Shown here piece by piece: positions 25,120 to 35,037 of a stretch of 64,000 bases of DNA; positions within the stretch are counted from its first letter, which is position 1; each line of letters begins with the position of its first letter. This DNA is from Proteus vulgaris (GTDB taxonomy: Bacteria > Pseudomonadota > Gammaproteobacteria > Enterobacterales > Enterobacteriaceae). The stretch covers positions 1 through 64,000 of the forward strand of contig LR590468.1 of the NCBI GenBank assembly GCA_901472505.1. The letters run 5' to 3'. Under the pieces are notes generated by a model. The model saw nothing but the letters and a program-made list of their open reading frames with translations, was not told the origin of the DNA and did not search any database. Both the position numbers and the translations under genes were made by a program.

Positions 25120-27702
25120 ATGCGTAAAAGCGAATTATTTAATTTAAGCCGGAGAACCTTTGTTAAATGGTCTTCCGCACTGTCTGCTATGGCTGCCCTG
25201 CCGATGAGCAGAGGGCTGATCGCTAAAGGAGTACAGAATAGCCCTGACGTAAAGTCTGACCCGGTCTGGAAGCCAGCCGCATGCTGGCATGACTGCGGCG
25301 GGAAATGTCTAAATAAAGCTCTGGTCAGTGGTGGGACAGTCATTCGCCAGAAAACGGATGATCTAAACCTTGATAGCCCTGAGACGCCGCAACAGAGGGG
25401 GTGCCTGCGGGGGCGCTCTCAACGTCACCAGGTATTTGGTGTCGACAGACTAAAATACCCCATGCGCCGTAAAAATTGGGCTCCGGGAGGCGGTGATAAA
25501 ACATTGCGCGGACGCGATCAGTGGATACGTATCAGTTGGGATGAAGCACTCAATTTAATCGCGGATGAAACTAAAAGGATAACATCAACATACGGGCAGG
25601 AATCTTTATGGGTCACAGGACAGAAAGATTTCTGTCCGCCTTACTATAATATGTTCGCTTCAGCTGGGGGATATACCTCAGACTGGGGAACCCGTTCATT
25701 TGGTGCATGGTCTGAAACCTCCGGCCTGATTGGGGTGCCTTGGGGTATATGGGGAATTAATGATCGTTTAGACCTGAGAAATTCAGAATTGATTATTCTC
25801 TGGGGAGCTAACCCGGCATGGACGAGCCCCGGTTCACCTACCTATCACTATATCCAGGCCAAAAAAGCGGGAGCCAGATTTATATGTATCGATCCCAGTT
25901 ACACAGATACCGCAGCCATTCTTGACGCTGAATGGGTACCTGTGAATCCCGCAACAGATCATGCTCTGGTGCTGGGAATTATGTATGTTTTACTGCAGGA
26001 GGACGATCCCAACTCTGCTCCCCTTGTTAACTGGGATTTTCTTAACCGCTATACAACTGGCTTTGATGCTGAGCATATGCCCGAGGGAGCGGATCCCAAA
26101 GAAAACTTTAAGGATTACCTGCTCGGAACCTACACACATGCTCCCTGCACCCCTGAATGGGCTTCAGAAATAACGGGTGTGCCTGTTGAAACCATCAAAT
26201 CTCTTGCCCGACAGATTGGTCAGACGCGCCGGGTTGCCTTACTGAGCGGCTGGGCTCCTGCGCGCGTAAATAATGGGGAAGGCTGGGTTCATGCCTTTTC
26301 GACGTTAGGCTTTATGACCGGTCATGTGGGGAGTTCAGGCAACATGACGGGGACATCTGTTCATTTTTTTGCCGCGAATGGCGGGGATTTCCTGGTAAAT
26401 GAAGGTCCAAGTGGCTTGCCGGATATTCCCAACCCTGTGACAACAAGCATTAATCACAATGAGTTAAACAGGGCGATTACAGAAGGGAAGTGTCGTCAGT
26501 TAAAAGGTGGAGACAAAAACGTCAACATCCAGATGGTTTTTCATTGCGCCAACAACACAATGCAGGGATTCAATAACGTCACAAAAACAATAGAAGCCTG
26601 TAGATCTCATATCGAGCTGATTGTTACGCCCGCTTATAATTATTCATCCAACGCAAAATACTCCGATCTGGTGTTGCCAGTGACCACCGAATGGGAGCGT
26701 GAAGGGATAGTATTACACCTTCATAACCGGGAAGTGCTTCTATTGGGGGTTAATATTACGGCTCCGTTGTACGAAGCGAAAAGCGATCAGTGGATTGCAG
26801 AGCAGATAGGTAAACGACTCGGTGTCAAGGTCAATGACATCTTCCCTGTCTCTGAAAAACAGCAATTTTTTAATCAAATCAGTGGTGCCACCGTTGTAGA
26901 CAACGATGGAAAAACGCGGGTTCCTCTGGTCACTATTACTCCTGAGGATATCGCAAAACATGGTATTGACTGCAAAATTCAACAGGGAAAAGTGGGATTA
27001 GAGCAGCTTCTGTCAGAAGGGAAGTACCAGGTTTACCGACATCAAGGTGATAATTATGGGTTTATCGCCTATTCAGATTTCATTGCTAATCCTGAAAAAT
27101 CCCCCCTTAAAACTGAGAGTGGTAAGTTTGAAATTTATTGCGGGAAACTCAGCCAGCGGGCAAGGGAATATGGCTGGAGTGACATTCCCGCTATCCCGGC
27201 GTATGTCAAAAGTGAAAATGGTTATCAAAGCACATTTGATGACTGGGATAATAAGAAAAAAGGGAACTATCCTTTCCAGGTTTATACCCCGCATTATCTG
27301 AGGTCTTCTCACAGCACCCTGGATAATGTTCCACAACTGCGGGAGGCCTGGCCGGGTCATTTATATATGAATGCGTCTGATGCCAGAAGACTAAATATCA
27401 CACACGGTGAAACCGTGTTGATCTCCTCAAGATTAGGGAAAGTTTTACGTCCTGTTTATTGCACTGAAACCATGAAACCGGGTGTGGTCGCGCTTCCTCA
27501 TGGACGCTGGAGCGATATTGATGAAAATACCGGGATAGACAAAGCCGGAACAGAAAATGTGCTGTTTGAAGCTGTAGCGACCGGATTGGGCACATCAGGA
27601 TGGAATTCGGGTTACTGCAATGTTGAAAAGTGGAATGGTGAACCACTGACCGCAGATGCGCTTTTACCCGCACGTTTTCCATCTCTGGTTGAGGAAGCAT
27701 AA
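25120..27702 (+). CDS. DmsA-like molybdopterin oxidoreductase, catalytic subunit
   Basis: An 860-residue Tat-exported enzyme (signal NLSRRTFVKWSSALSAMAAL) of the DMSO-reductase family, closest to the DmsA/YnfE group. The [4Fe-4S] motif Cys55-x3-Cys59-x3-Cys63-x31-Cys95 is intact. Bis-MGD-binding stretches LIILWGANPAWTSPGSP, FICIDPSYTDTAA, and the C-terminal dinucleotide-binding domain (VYTPHYLRSSHSTLDNVPQL, ALPHGRW) are present. The electron acceptor could be a sulfoxide, an N-oxide or a selenium/tellurium oxyanion; sequence alone does not decide. It is followed directly by electron-transfer and membrane subunits. Confidence 0.9.
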   Translation: MRKSELFNLSRRTFVKWSSALSAMAALPMSRGLIAKGVQNSPDVKSDPVWKPAACWHDCGGKCLNKALVSGGTVIRQKTDDLNLDSPETPQQRGCLRGRSQRHQVFGVDRLKYPMRRKNWAPGGGDKTLRGRDQWIRISWDEALNLIADETKRITSTYGQESLWVTGQKDFCPPYYNMFASAGGYTSDWGTRSFGAWSETSGLIGVPWGIWGINDRLDLRNSELIILWGANPAWTSPGSPTYHYIQAKKAGARFICIDPSYTDTAAILDAEWVPVNPATDHALVLGIMYVLLQEDDPNSAPLVNWDFLNRYTTGFDAEHMPEGADPKENFKDYLLGTYTHAPCTPEWASEITGVPVETIKSLARQIGQTRRVALLSGWAPARVNNGEGWVHAFSTLGFMTGHVGSSGNMTGTSVHFFAANGGDFLVNEGPSGLPDIPNPVTTSINHNELNRAITEGKCRQLKGGDKNVNIQMVFHCANNTMQGFNNVTKTIEACRSHIELIVTPAYNYSSNAKYSDLVLPVTTEWEREGIVLHLHNREVLLLGVNITAPLYEAKSDQWIAEQIGKRLGVKVNDIFPVSEKQQFFNQISGATVVDNDGKTRVPLVTITPEDIAKHGIDCKIQQGKVGLEQLLSEGKYQVYRHQGDNYGFIAYSDFIANPEKSPLKTESGKFEIYCGKLSQRAREYGWSDIPAIPAYVKSENGYQSTFDDWDNKKKGNYPFQVYTPHYLRSSHSTLDNVPQLREAWPGHLYMNASDARRLNITHGETVLISSRLGKVLRPVYCTETMKPGVVALPHGRWSDIDENTGIDKAGTENVLFEAVATGLGTSGWNSGYCNVEKWNGEPLTADALLPARFPSLVEEA

Positions 27703-28263
27703 ATGAGTAATCCAAATCAGGTAGGCTTTTATATTAATGTTTCTCAATGTATTGGCTGCAAAACCTGCGTCATTTCCTGTAAGGACAAAAATCATCTTGA
27801 AGTGGGTCGTAACTTCCGCCGTGTTTACGATATTGAATCAGGTGCATATCCCAACCCCAAAAAATGGCATTTGTCCATATCGTGTAACCACTGTGATTCG
27901 CCCGCCTGTGTCAGCCATTGTCCGACCCAGGCTATGCACAAGCGTCCGGAAGACGGTGTTGTATTGGTAGATCACACAAAGTGTGTGGGTTGCCGATATT
28001 GCACTTGGGCATGCCCGTACGGTGCGCCACAGTACAATCCTTCAATAGGTATGATGACGAAATGCGACACCTGCTATGACCTACGCGAAAAAGGCCAAAA
28101 TCCCGTCTGCATGGATTCATGCCCGATGCGAGCGATTGAATTTGGGTTAATCAGTGAACTACGAGCCCGTTATGGTACTAATGCGAATATTACTGGATTA
28201 CCGGACTCGTCAGTCACACATCCCAATCTTATCGTTGGTTACCATCATCAGGAGAAAAAATGA
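27703..28263 (+). CDS. DmsB-like four-cluster iron-sulfur subunit
   Basis: The 186-residue electron-transfer subunit has sixteen Cys in four ferredoxin motifs: CIGCKTCVISCKD, CNHCDSPACVSHCP, CVGCRYCTWACPYGAP and CDTCYDLREKGQNPVCMDSCP. It passes electrons from the membrane anchor to the DmsA-like subunit. The ATG abuts the upstream stop and the stop overlaps the next start (ATGA), typical of tight dms operons. Confidence 0.93.
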   Translation: MSNPNQVGFYINVSQCIGCKTCVISCKDKNHLEVGRNFRRVYDIESGAYPNPKKWHLSISCNHCDSPACVSHCPTQAMHKRPEDGVVLVDHTKCVGCRYCTWACPYGAPQYNPSIGMMTKCDTCYDLREKGQNPVCMDSCPMRAIEFGLISELRARYGTNANITGLPDSSVTHPNLIVGYHHQEKK

Positions 28264-29094
28264 TGCACGAATGGCCTCTGATTTTTTTTACCACCCTGAT
28301 ACAGATTTCTATTGGGTGCTTTTTGCTCGCATTCTTTTATGTGATTCTGACTAAAGATACCAGCAAGATTCATTTCCCTATTATGGCGAGCTCGCTTATC
28401 GCTGTAGCTGGGTTGTTTTCTTCAATTTTTCATCTTGGTAATCCATGGCATATGTTTAATACAATGAACAATGTATTTAACTCATGGATGAGTCGAGAAG
28501 TATTATTTGTAGGTTCTTATACAGGATTAATCACCTTAAATATTGTATGTTTTTTCTTTACCAACCGGTATCATAAATTATTGCTTTCCGTGACGGCAGT
28601 CACTGGAGTATGTACTGTTTTTGTTATGTCGAATATCTATATAAACTCATTATTTGTATTATGGTCAGGTTGGGTAACGTATAGTTCATTCTGGGCGACA
28701 ACATTGGTAACCGGCGGTTTGGTTGCCTGTTTTGTATTTAATTTTGCCTTGCAAAAAGACACTCGAAATACAGTGATGATAAGAATAATTAGACTGTTTT
28801 TTATTTTTTCAGTTTTAGCTGTGGTGCTTAATATCTGCGCATATGTTTTTTTTACAAAGCAATATGGCAGGTAACGTAAGTAGGGGTATTACCCCACGAT
28901 ATGTGGACAGAGAGTCAGTATTAATTTTGATTTCGTTAAAATTTGCTCTGATTGTCCTTGGTCTTATCATTATGGCTTTTATTAAGAATAAACTTAATCG
29001 CCGTTTTGCGTTGCCTGCTGTCGCAATGAGCAGTCTGATAGCTGTCGTTGCGGAAGTCATTGGACGGTACAGTTTTTTTATGCTGGGGGCATAA
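28260..29094 (+). CDS. DmsC-like membrane anchor, one-base frameshift
   Basis: This is the quinol-oxidising inner-membrane anchor. Eight hydrophobic helices are visible, starting PLIFFTTLIQISIGCFLLAFF, with the conserved FHLGNPWHMFN and NSWMSREVL of DmsC. A T8 run near 28855 breaks the frame after YVFFTKQYGR. Removing one T continues LQSNMAGNVSRGITPRYVDRES and the last helices to 29094. The restored length is 277 residues, usual for DmsC. Probably a base-insertion error. Confidence 0.85.
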
Positions 29095-29120
29095 AATAAG
29101 GTTATTTTCAGGAGAGGATG

Positions 29121-29978
29121 ATGGCAGTTCGAATTAGCGAAGCATGTATACGTACACATTATCAGTGGTCGAACTGTCATCTTTGTCAGGGAGTATGTCC
29201 ATCGCTGGCAATTAGCCTCACATCACCACTGTCTGTGGATGCTGACATGTGTAACCATTGCGGTCGATGTGTTGATGCCTGTCCTTTTGATGCAGTACAG
29301 GGAATAAAACCGGTTTACAAGATCCGCAGTTTCACTCTGTATGAAGATAATCAGCCTCCTCCTTTACCCGAAAAACTCCTTTCACTCTGGAGCGAAGGGG
29401 TTACAGAAATTAAGATTAAGAAGACTGGCTCTATGTGGCGTGAATCTGTCGACAACATAAATCAGGTTCTGGCTGCTAACGGGCACAATGGCTTCATTGT
29501 TAACGTATCTGGTGAGGCTAATGAACACATTTCTCATACGCGACGTGCTTTCTTTCGCTCAATATATTCAAATATGCAGGGGGGCTCCGATTCAGGGGGG
29601 GAAACGGAAATAGCTGCTGCCATCGCCGAGTATGCATTTTACCAGCTCAAACTTGAAGCTGAATTATGTTATCTCTGCGGTGCCTGTGAAAAATTTTGTC
29701 CAAAGGACTGTATCAATATTGACACAGATAATTTAACCATTAATAACGCACTTTGTAATGGATGTAACCTGTGCGCGGACGCATGTCAGAGAAAGGCCAT
29801 TAAAATCATAAAAAAAGTCCATGAACCTCTTATATCCGTCTACAACGTGTTCCTGCATAGTTGTCTCATTTGTCATGAGGCGTTTGCCAGTCTGAATGAA
29901 CTTACTGATCCAGCCTCCGCGTGTCCCGCTTGCGAGTTTCGCTCTCGCTGGCTTATTCCCATCGCGAAGATAGGATAA
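29121..29978 (+). CDS. Multi-cluster ferredoxin with rubredoxin-like tail
   Basis: A 285-residue cytoplasmic iron-sulfur protein ending the dms-like operon; the second ATG (29121) has the better spacing to AGGAG. Cys motifs: CHLCQGVCP, CNHCGRCVDACP, CYLCGACEKFCP and CNGCNLCADACQ, i.e. two ferredoxin pairs separated by a 120-residue linker without Cys. A final CLICHEAF...CPACEFRSRW looks like a zinc or rubredoxin-type knuckle. Similar proteins accompany DMSO-reductase-like operons in enteric bacteria; the role (maturation or electron supply) is unknown. Confidence 0.75.
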   Translation: MAVRISEACIRTHYQWSNCHLCQGVCPSLAISLTSPLSVDADMCNHCGRCVDACPFDAVQGIKPVYKIRSFTLYEDNQPPPLPEKLLSLWSEGVTEIKIKKTGSMWRESVDNINQVLAANGHNGFIVNVSGEANEHISHTRRAFFRSIYSNMQGGSDSGGETEIAAAIAEYAFYQLKLEAELCYLCGACEKFCPKDCINIDTDNLTINNALCNGCNLCADACQRKAIKIIKKVHEPLISVYNVFLHSCLICHEAFASLNELTDPASACPACEFRSRWLIPIAKIG

Positions 29979-30012
29979 AATGGTGGGGAATATGATCTGC
30001 TCCTGGTAATAA

Positions 30013-30088
30013 AATCACCTTGCTTATATCTGTCCCAGATAATCGCCTTCTGCTCTGGCGTGTAGTTAATCCGAGTTCTTCGTTTCAT
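30013..30088 (-). mobile_element. IS30-family transposase fragment
   Basis: It encodes only the first 25 residues of an IS30-like transposase (MKRRTRINYTPEQKAIIWDRY...), the helix-turn-helix start. The sequence then changes abruptly at about 30013 to unrelated DNA ending the ferredoxin gene. No inverted repeats or remaining transposase are present. Confidence 0.7.
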
Positions 30089-30139
30089 GGCAACGTCCCC
30101 CTTGATCAAGGATAGCGTTGCATCGACCCGTTGAACTCA

Positions 30140-30157
30140 CAGCGAGGAGCGGACGTT
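30140..30157 (+). repeat. Dispersed 18-bp motif, copy 3
   Basis: CAGCGAGGAGCGGACGTT, between the IS30 scrap and the DUF4440 gene. Confidence 0.55.
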
Positions 30158-30168
30158 GTATTTGATAC

Positions 30169-30525
30169 CTACACGCTCTGTGCCTCAGGTGTTCCCTGAT
30201 GGAATACCAATTTCCATTGCCCGTTCTTAGATATTTCCCAGCATGAAGAACGAAGGGATGCACGACTACCATCTGGATTGACAGTTCTGTAGTGCAATAT
30301 TGCGAAATTATCTCCAGCGCTGATAAGCCGAAAATCACTACTAACAATAGCTGGAGCGTTATCTTCACCCAAAAGGGCTTCAATAGTCTGTGCACGATCA
30401 ACTAATACGCCTGAGCGCGTTATTTCGCTAAATTTCTCATGGAGTATCTGTTCAAGCCATTTCCGTTCTTTGCGCCTGCTGCCGTGAAGAGAACATTCGA
30501 GTCTTTTTAACGTATCCAGTAGCAT
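30169..30525 (-). CDS. DUF4440 / NTF2-like protein
   Basis: The 118-residue product from the ATG at 30525 (GAGGGC eight bases upstream) belongs to the SnoaL/NTF2-like alpha+beta cone-fold proteins: WLEQILHEKFSEITRSG, then RLISAGDNFAILHYRTV and SSCWEISKNGQWKLVFHQGTP, the DUF4440 pattern. Enzymatic role is unknown. It is a single gene, flanked on both sides by copies of the 18-bp dispersed motif. GC content is about 48%. Confidence 0.75.
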   Translation of the reverse strand: MLLDTLKRLECSLHGSRRKERKWLEQILHEKFSEITRSGVLVDRAQTIEALLGEDNAPAIVSSDFRLISAGDNFAILHYRTVNPDGSRASLRSSCWEISKNGQWKLVFHQGTPEAQSV

Positions 30526-30637
30526 AGTGTTTGCCCTCATCACAATCGAACATTAACTCTTAAGAAATAATCGCTGGAATGCAACGTCTGTTCCCAGCAC
30601 AGATCTAATGCGAACTGCGGCGCTGAGGTTCTGTTAT

Positions 30638-30655
30638 GAGCGAAGAGCGGACGTT
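30638..30655 (+). repeat. Dispersed 18-bp motif, copy 4
   Basis: GAGCGAAGAGCGGACGTT, taken as the consensus form; it lies just upstream of the DUF4440 gene on its 5' side. Confidence 0.55.
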
Positions 30656-30823
30656 AGAGTTGTTCTCACCACTGTTGCAGAATTACTTAAATCGCGTTAG
30701 TTAACCGACGGGGCAAGTACATTTCACTTGAACTCCCCATCAAGTTTGTGTTGTCGTAGCCTTCCTCGTAACATAAATCTACAGAAGAGCATTCCAGTCA
30801 ATTTTTCTTAAAAAGGATTTAAA

Positions 30824-31417
30824 ATGTCCCCAGCAGTCATGACCCTTTCGGATCTAAGTTATCAATTAGGCATTATCGGATTGATCGAATATCAGGAACG
30901 TCTTGAAATATACAGATGGCTTAAAGACAACAGCAACAGTGTTGCTGACCCACGCAACGCTCCCGGGGAAGAATATGCATCTTCTGAAGAGGGGAGAATG
31001 GATCATGGGGATGAAAGGAATGTAAGTAACCGAATGGAAGATCCACAGTTAAGTCATACTGGTACAAGAGGAGGTCAAAAAATCGAGGGTGAAGATGATT
31101 TGATGCATATCCTGGTTTTTAACAAATGGCTCTTTACAGTTGGTGACACAGACTGTTTCCCTTCAGTTCCTCACGCCCATTACCAACGAAAAACCACCGC
31201 GTGGCCAAAGTTAAATCCCTACACTGGAGTGGTATATAGCAGCATGAGGGCTGAAGACGTTTCTTCAAGGCTCACCAAAAGAGAGATGAAATTACTGTGG
31301 AATGATTCTAAATTTATTGAAGAGTGCAGGAAGCAGATTATTTGGTATAGTGCGTTTGCACCTCATTACTCTTTTCCTAATGCACGATTTGGCAGGCATA
31401 TTCTTCCGCGGTGGTGA
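30824..31417 (+). CDS. Island protein of unknown function
   Basis: A 197-residue protein with a clear AAGGA ribosome site. The N-terminal 30 residues are helical, residues 40-90 are highly charged and probably disordered (EEYASSEEGRMDHGDERN), and the C-terminal 100 residues form a compact, aromatic-rich domain (NKWLFTVGDTDCFPSVPHAHY, WPKLNPYTGVVYSS, RLTKREMKLLWNDSKFIEECR). The spacing of Cys and His does not match a zinc finger I know. I do not recognise a family. It sits directly before the integrase. Confidence 0.7.
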   Translation: MSPAVMTLSDLSYQLGIIGLIEYQERLEIYRWLKDNSNSVADPRNAPGEEYASSEEGRMDHGDERNVSNRMEDPQLSHTGTRGGQKIEGEDDLMHILVFNKWLFTVGDTDCFPSVPHAHYQRKTTAWPKLNPYTGVVYSSMRAEDVSSRLTKREMKLLWNDSKFIEECRKQIIWYSAFAPHYSFPNARFGRHILPRW

Positions 31418-31457
31418 TTATATGAAAAGAAGCCATAAAGCGAAATAAGTATTATCC

Positions 31458-31493
31458 GTGCTTACTGTGCTTACTGTGCTTACTGTGCTAACT
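31458..31493. repeat. Short tandem repeat, 9-bp unit
   Basis: GTGCTTACT is repeated three and a half times without spacers, in the gap between two convergent genes. This is too short and gapless to be a CRISPR. Confidence 0.7.
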
Positions 31494-31553
31494 AGCTCTC
31501 GTAGCAAGCAATTTCCGCTCATGGCACAGGGCTGATAAACAGCCCTGATAGAT

Positions 31554-32156
31554 TTATACTTCAATTGACTCAGAAATCTCCAATGCATCATCGACTTCAA
31601 TGCCAAGGTAACGAACCGTGCTTTCCAGTTTTTTATGTCCAAGTAATAGCTGAATTACACGAAGGTTCTTTGTTTTCTGGTAGATCAGATACGGCTTGGT
31701 TCTGCGCATTGAATGCGTGCTGTATAACGAATTATCAAGGCCGAGCTTTTCAATCCAACCATGAAAAATACGGTTGTATTGTCTGGTAGAGATATGTTGA
31801 GCAGAACCTACTCGGGATTGGAAAATATAGTCCGCACTATGCAAGTGAGCCATTCTTATCCATGTAGCAACTGAATCTCTAGTTCCTTTAGTCAGCTCAA
31901 ATTGGACAGGACTACCAGTCTTTTGTTGTAACACTGTTGCTCTGCTGGAGACTGAACTGCCATATGCAACATCTGAAACCTTCAACTTAACGAGATCACA
32001 GCCTCGAAGTTTACTATCCAAGGCTAAATTAAACAAAGCTAAGTCGCGAATTTTACCTTCTAACTCTAGTCTAATACGGATCCCCCAGATATGAGATATT
32101 TTAAGCGGTCGTTTTTGCCCAATGATACGATTTTTATTCCACGGTGACTTAGACAT
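31554..32156 (-). CDS. Small tyrosine recombinase / integrase
   Basis: The 200-residue product is a catalytic-domain-only tyrosine recombinase of the FimB-like size class. Visible active-site elements: LDSKLRGCDLVKLKV (first Arg), YSTHSMRRTKPYLIYQ (H-x-x-R), LLGHKKLESTVRYL (His and Tyr nucleophile). The N-terminal core-binding domain of larger integrases is absent. It may have mobilised the island around it. The last dispersed 18-bp motif lies 52 bases upstream of its start. Confidence 0.85.
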   Translation of the reverse strand: MSKSPWNKNRIIGQKRPLKISHIWGIRIRLELEGKIRDLALFNLALDSKLRGCDLVKLKVSDVAYGSSVSSRATVLQQKTGSPVQFELTKGTRDSVATWIRMAHLHSADYIFQSRVGSAQHISTRQYNRIFHGWIEKLGLDNSLYSTHSMRRTKPYLIYQKTKNLRVIQLLLGHKKLESTVRYLGIEVDDALEISESIEV

Positions 32157-32207
32157 AATTAAATTTCCTATGATGTAGAGATTTAATTATGGAGGTTATC
32201 CCGAAAG

Positions 32208-32225
32208 GAGCGAGGAGTGGACGTT
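32208..32225 (+). repeat. Dispersed 18-bp motif, copy 5
   Basis: GAGCGAGGAGTGGACGTT, between the divergent integrase and ATPase genes. Confidence 0.55.
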
Positions 32226-32383
32226 GGCATGGCTATCGAATACCATCTTCATCCGAGTTTAGTTCAACACGAGAACAAAACTGCAGATATTTTGATTTGC
32301 AGATCACGTGAATACATAAGCTGGAAGTGTATCTTCTATCATTTGCTATACAACGAGATAAAACGACAAATCGAAAAGGATTC

Positions 32384-34998
32384 ATGATGCTCAGCAACGA
32401 GTTTTTGCGCTTTTTCCAAACTTTAGATACAGCAGATGTACCCGGTGATGTCAGAAAAATGGCGAACCTTGTGTGGGATAATATGGATAGTATTATTCCG
32501 TTAGGTACCGCACAGGGCCAGAGGATAAAGCGTATCGTTAATCTGGCGCAGCCCGCTTGGGATACCCTCAGCCAGGAAGTCCAGCCACTGCCTGAGCAGA
32601 ACACCGAACGCATATCCACGTTCAGTCGACTCAGAAGACTGTCCGTTGGACCTTTTAGAGGATTTGCCAGACAGGAGGAATTTGATCTGGATTCGCGTCT
32701 GGTGCTGATTTATGGCCCCAATGGTACCGGGAAGTCCAGTTTCTGCGAAGCACTTGAATATACATTATTGGGTACCGTTGCTGAGGCTGAAAGTAAACGC
32801 TTTCGTAATCAAACCGACTATTTTAGAAATGCATACGTCAATCAGTTTTCTGCGCCTGTGATTACTGGAGTTGGAGCTCAAGGGCAGGATGTGGCGATTG
32901 CGAATAACGAATCACAAAACCGCTTTTGCTTTGTTGAAAAAAACCGCATCGACAGCTTTTCAAGAATTGCGGCGCTGGCTCCTGCTAGACAGACCGAACT
33001 AATCTCAACGTTATTCGGGATGGATGCATTCAATGATTTTGTCCGAAATTTTACTACGGAGATTGATGGCAGATACATTGATCTTATTGGTGTAAAAGCT
33101 GCTCAACTGACAGAAAAACGTCGCACTCTTGAGGGTGCCATCCAGCAACTGGAAGCGAGTAAGACGGATCTTGAAGGACTGGCTTCTGAGGAACAGACGC
33201 TGGCCTCTACGTACCGTGAAGGCCTTTCTTTTCCGCAGATGATGATTGAATTAAAAGGGGATGAGCAAAATATCGGGGCCATCCGGCAGCTTGAGATAGA
33301 GTTACAGACACCTCTCCCGAACCAGAGTTACCTGACCAGTACGATGCTGAAGGACTTAAGTGACTCTATCGAAAAGGTATTGACGGATCTGGATGGCAAA
33401 CAGAAGCAATTGACAGAGGCGAGTAACCAGGTTTCTTTTAAAAATTTATTCGAAGCAGTAGTCCAGTTACAGAGCACCAGCCCTGAGCAGTGCCCTGCAT
33501 GCCATACCCCACTTCATAAGGCCACAAAAAAATCCCTACAGTCATGCCACAGAGGAATTGCTGAAACTTGAGTTTTTGTCGGCCTTACAGGATGAAATTG
33601 TTCAACTGGAACAATCATTCAACCAGCAAATGTACCGGGTCTCGCAAGTTGTAGGGACCTGCTGCCAGTTTCTTCCGCATGAAAATGTTCTCGAAAGATC
33701 GCGGGAAGAAAATGGCATTTCTTTGTGGCGTGATCTGCACCAACCAACAAGCGATGGTGTCCCACTCTGGGCTCTTATGGATAAACAGGTGTTGCAGCTG
33801 GAAGAAGAAGATAAGAAAACAGAGGCGACTACAAAATTGCGAGAATCCCGACAACATGATCTTGCGGGGCTGCGTGAGTCAGAACGCCAGATAACAATAT
33901 TACAGACAAGAAGAAGTGCGACAGAAAGGGCCATCGCGGCAGCTCAATTGTTGATTGATAACTTTGATACGGAAAACAGGCAACTTATTGGAGAGGTTGC
34001 GCTTGAGGAATCTGTTTGTAAGGAAAAACAGGGAAATCTCAGGAGCCTATGCCCAGTTCGTATCGCAGTTGAACGCCTATAAAGATGGTTTACCTCAGCA
34101 GTTGATTGCGAATCTCGGAGACAGCATTGTTACTCTGTACAATGCATTCAACCGTAATGACCCACCAGGAGAAAAGCTCGCTGGCATCAATCTCCCCCTG
34201 ATGCAGAATCAGCGATTAGAGGTGGCATTCCAGAACAATCCAACGCAATATTTTGATGCCCTGCATGTGCTCAGTGAAGGGCATGTACGCTGCATAGGTC
34301 TGGCAATTTTGTTGGCAAAAAACATCAGTGAGCAATGTCCACTTTTGATATTTGATGATCCGGTCAATGCTATCGATGACGATCACAGAGAATCTATTCG
34401 AAGAACGCTGTTTGAAGATGCCTTCTTTGCAGATAAGCAAATCATCTTGGCATGCCATGGAGAAGAGTTTTTCAAAGACATACAGAATTTATTGCCTGCG
34501 CCAGTGGCTGCACAGTCCAGAACGTTCACTTTTTTACCGCGGCTGGACGAGTTACATATCCGCGTGGATTTTAACTGTGCCCCAAGGAACTATATTCTTT
34601 CTGCGCGAAGCCATTATGGACGTAATGAAATCAGGGAAGCGCTGACTAAATGCAGGCAGTCACTTGAATCTCTGATGAAGGGGAAGGTCTGGCGTTATGT
34701 AAACAAGCACGGTGACGGTAACCTCAGTATTAAACTTAGGTCATCAACTGCGCCTATTGAGCTACGTAATTTGTCAGACCAATTGAAAAGACAAATTGGT
34801 CGGGCCGATTTTAATGACCCAAATAAAAATGCCGTGTTTTCTCCCATCGATGTTTTGACCGGTTTTAGCGGAGAATCACGTGAATGGCGATACCTCAATA
34901 AAGGAACTCATGAGGAAAACGACAGGGCAGAATTTGACAGGGCAACAGTAGAAGCCATGATAGGTGCAATCGAGGAGCTCGATCAGGCAGTGGGTTAA
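32384..34998 (+). CDS. SMC/Rad50-like ATPase, two one-base frameshifts
   Basis: Start at 32384, behind AAAAGGA. Residues 1-85 are an unfamiliar helical extension. An ABC/SMC ATPase head follows: Walker A YGPNGTGKSS (111-119), long coiled coil, a CPACHTPL zinc-hook-like knuckle near residue 370, a second coil, VLSEGHVRCIGLAI signature and Walker B LLIFDDPVNAIDD near residue 650. The C-terminal 200 residues are a separate domain. An extra A in the A7 run near 33532 and an extra G near 34033 split the frame; without them the protein is 870 residues. Such solitary ATPases are frequent in defence islands, and that role is inferred here. Confidence 0.75.
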
Positions 34999-35037
34999 AA
35001 TCCTTCGGGTGATGAGATTCTGCCGAGGTATCGCTAG

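Noticed and set aside
31458..31493. Three and a half 9-bp repeats as a CRISPR fragment
   Set aside because: The units are contiguous, without spacers and far too short. It is a simple tandem repeat.
31418..31642. Minus-strand frame of 74 codons across the tandem repeat
   Set aside because: Its TVSTVSTVST stretch only reflects the 9-bp repeat; it overlaps the end of the integrase gene and has no ribosome site.
17908..32225. The dispersed 18-bp motifs as integron attC sites
   Set aside because: They end in GTT like an attC core, but no paired R'/R'' arms, no 60-100-bp hairpin and no integron integrase are present. Genes between copies are not uniformly oriented cassettes.
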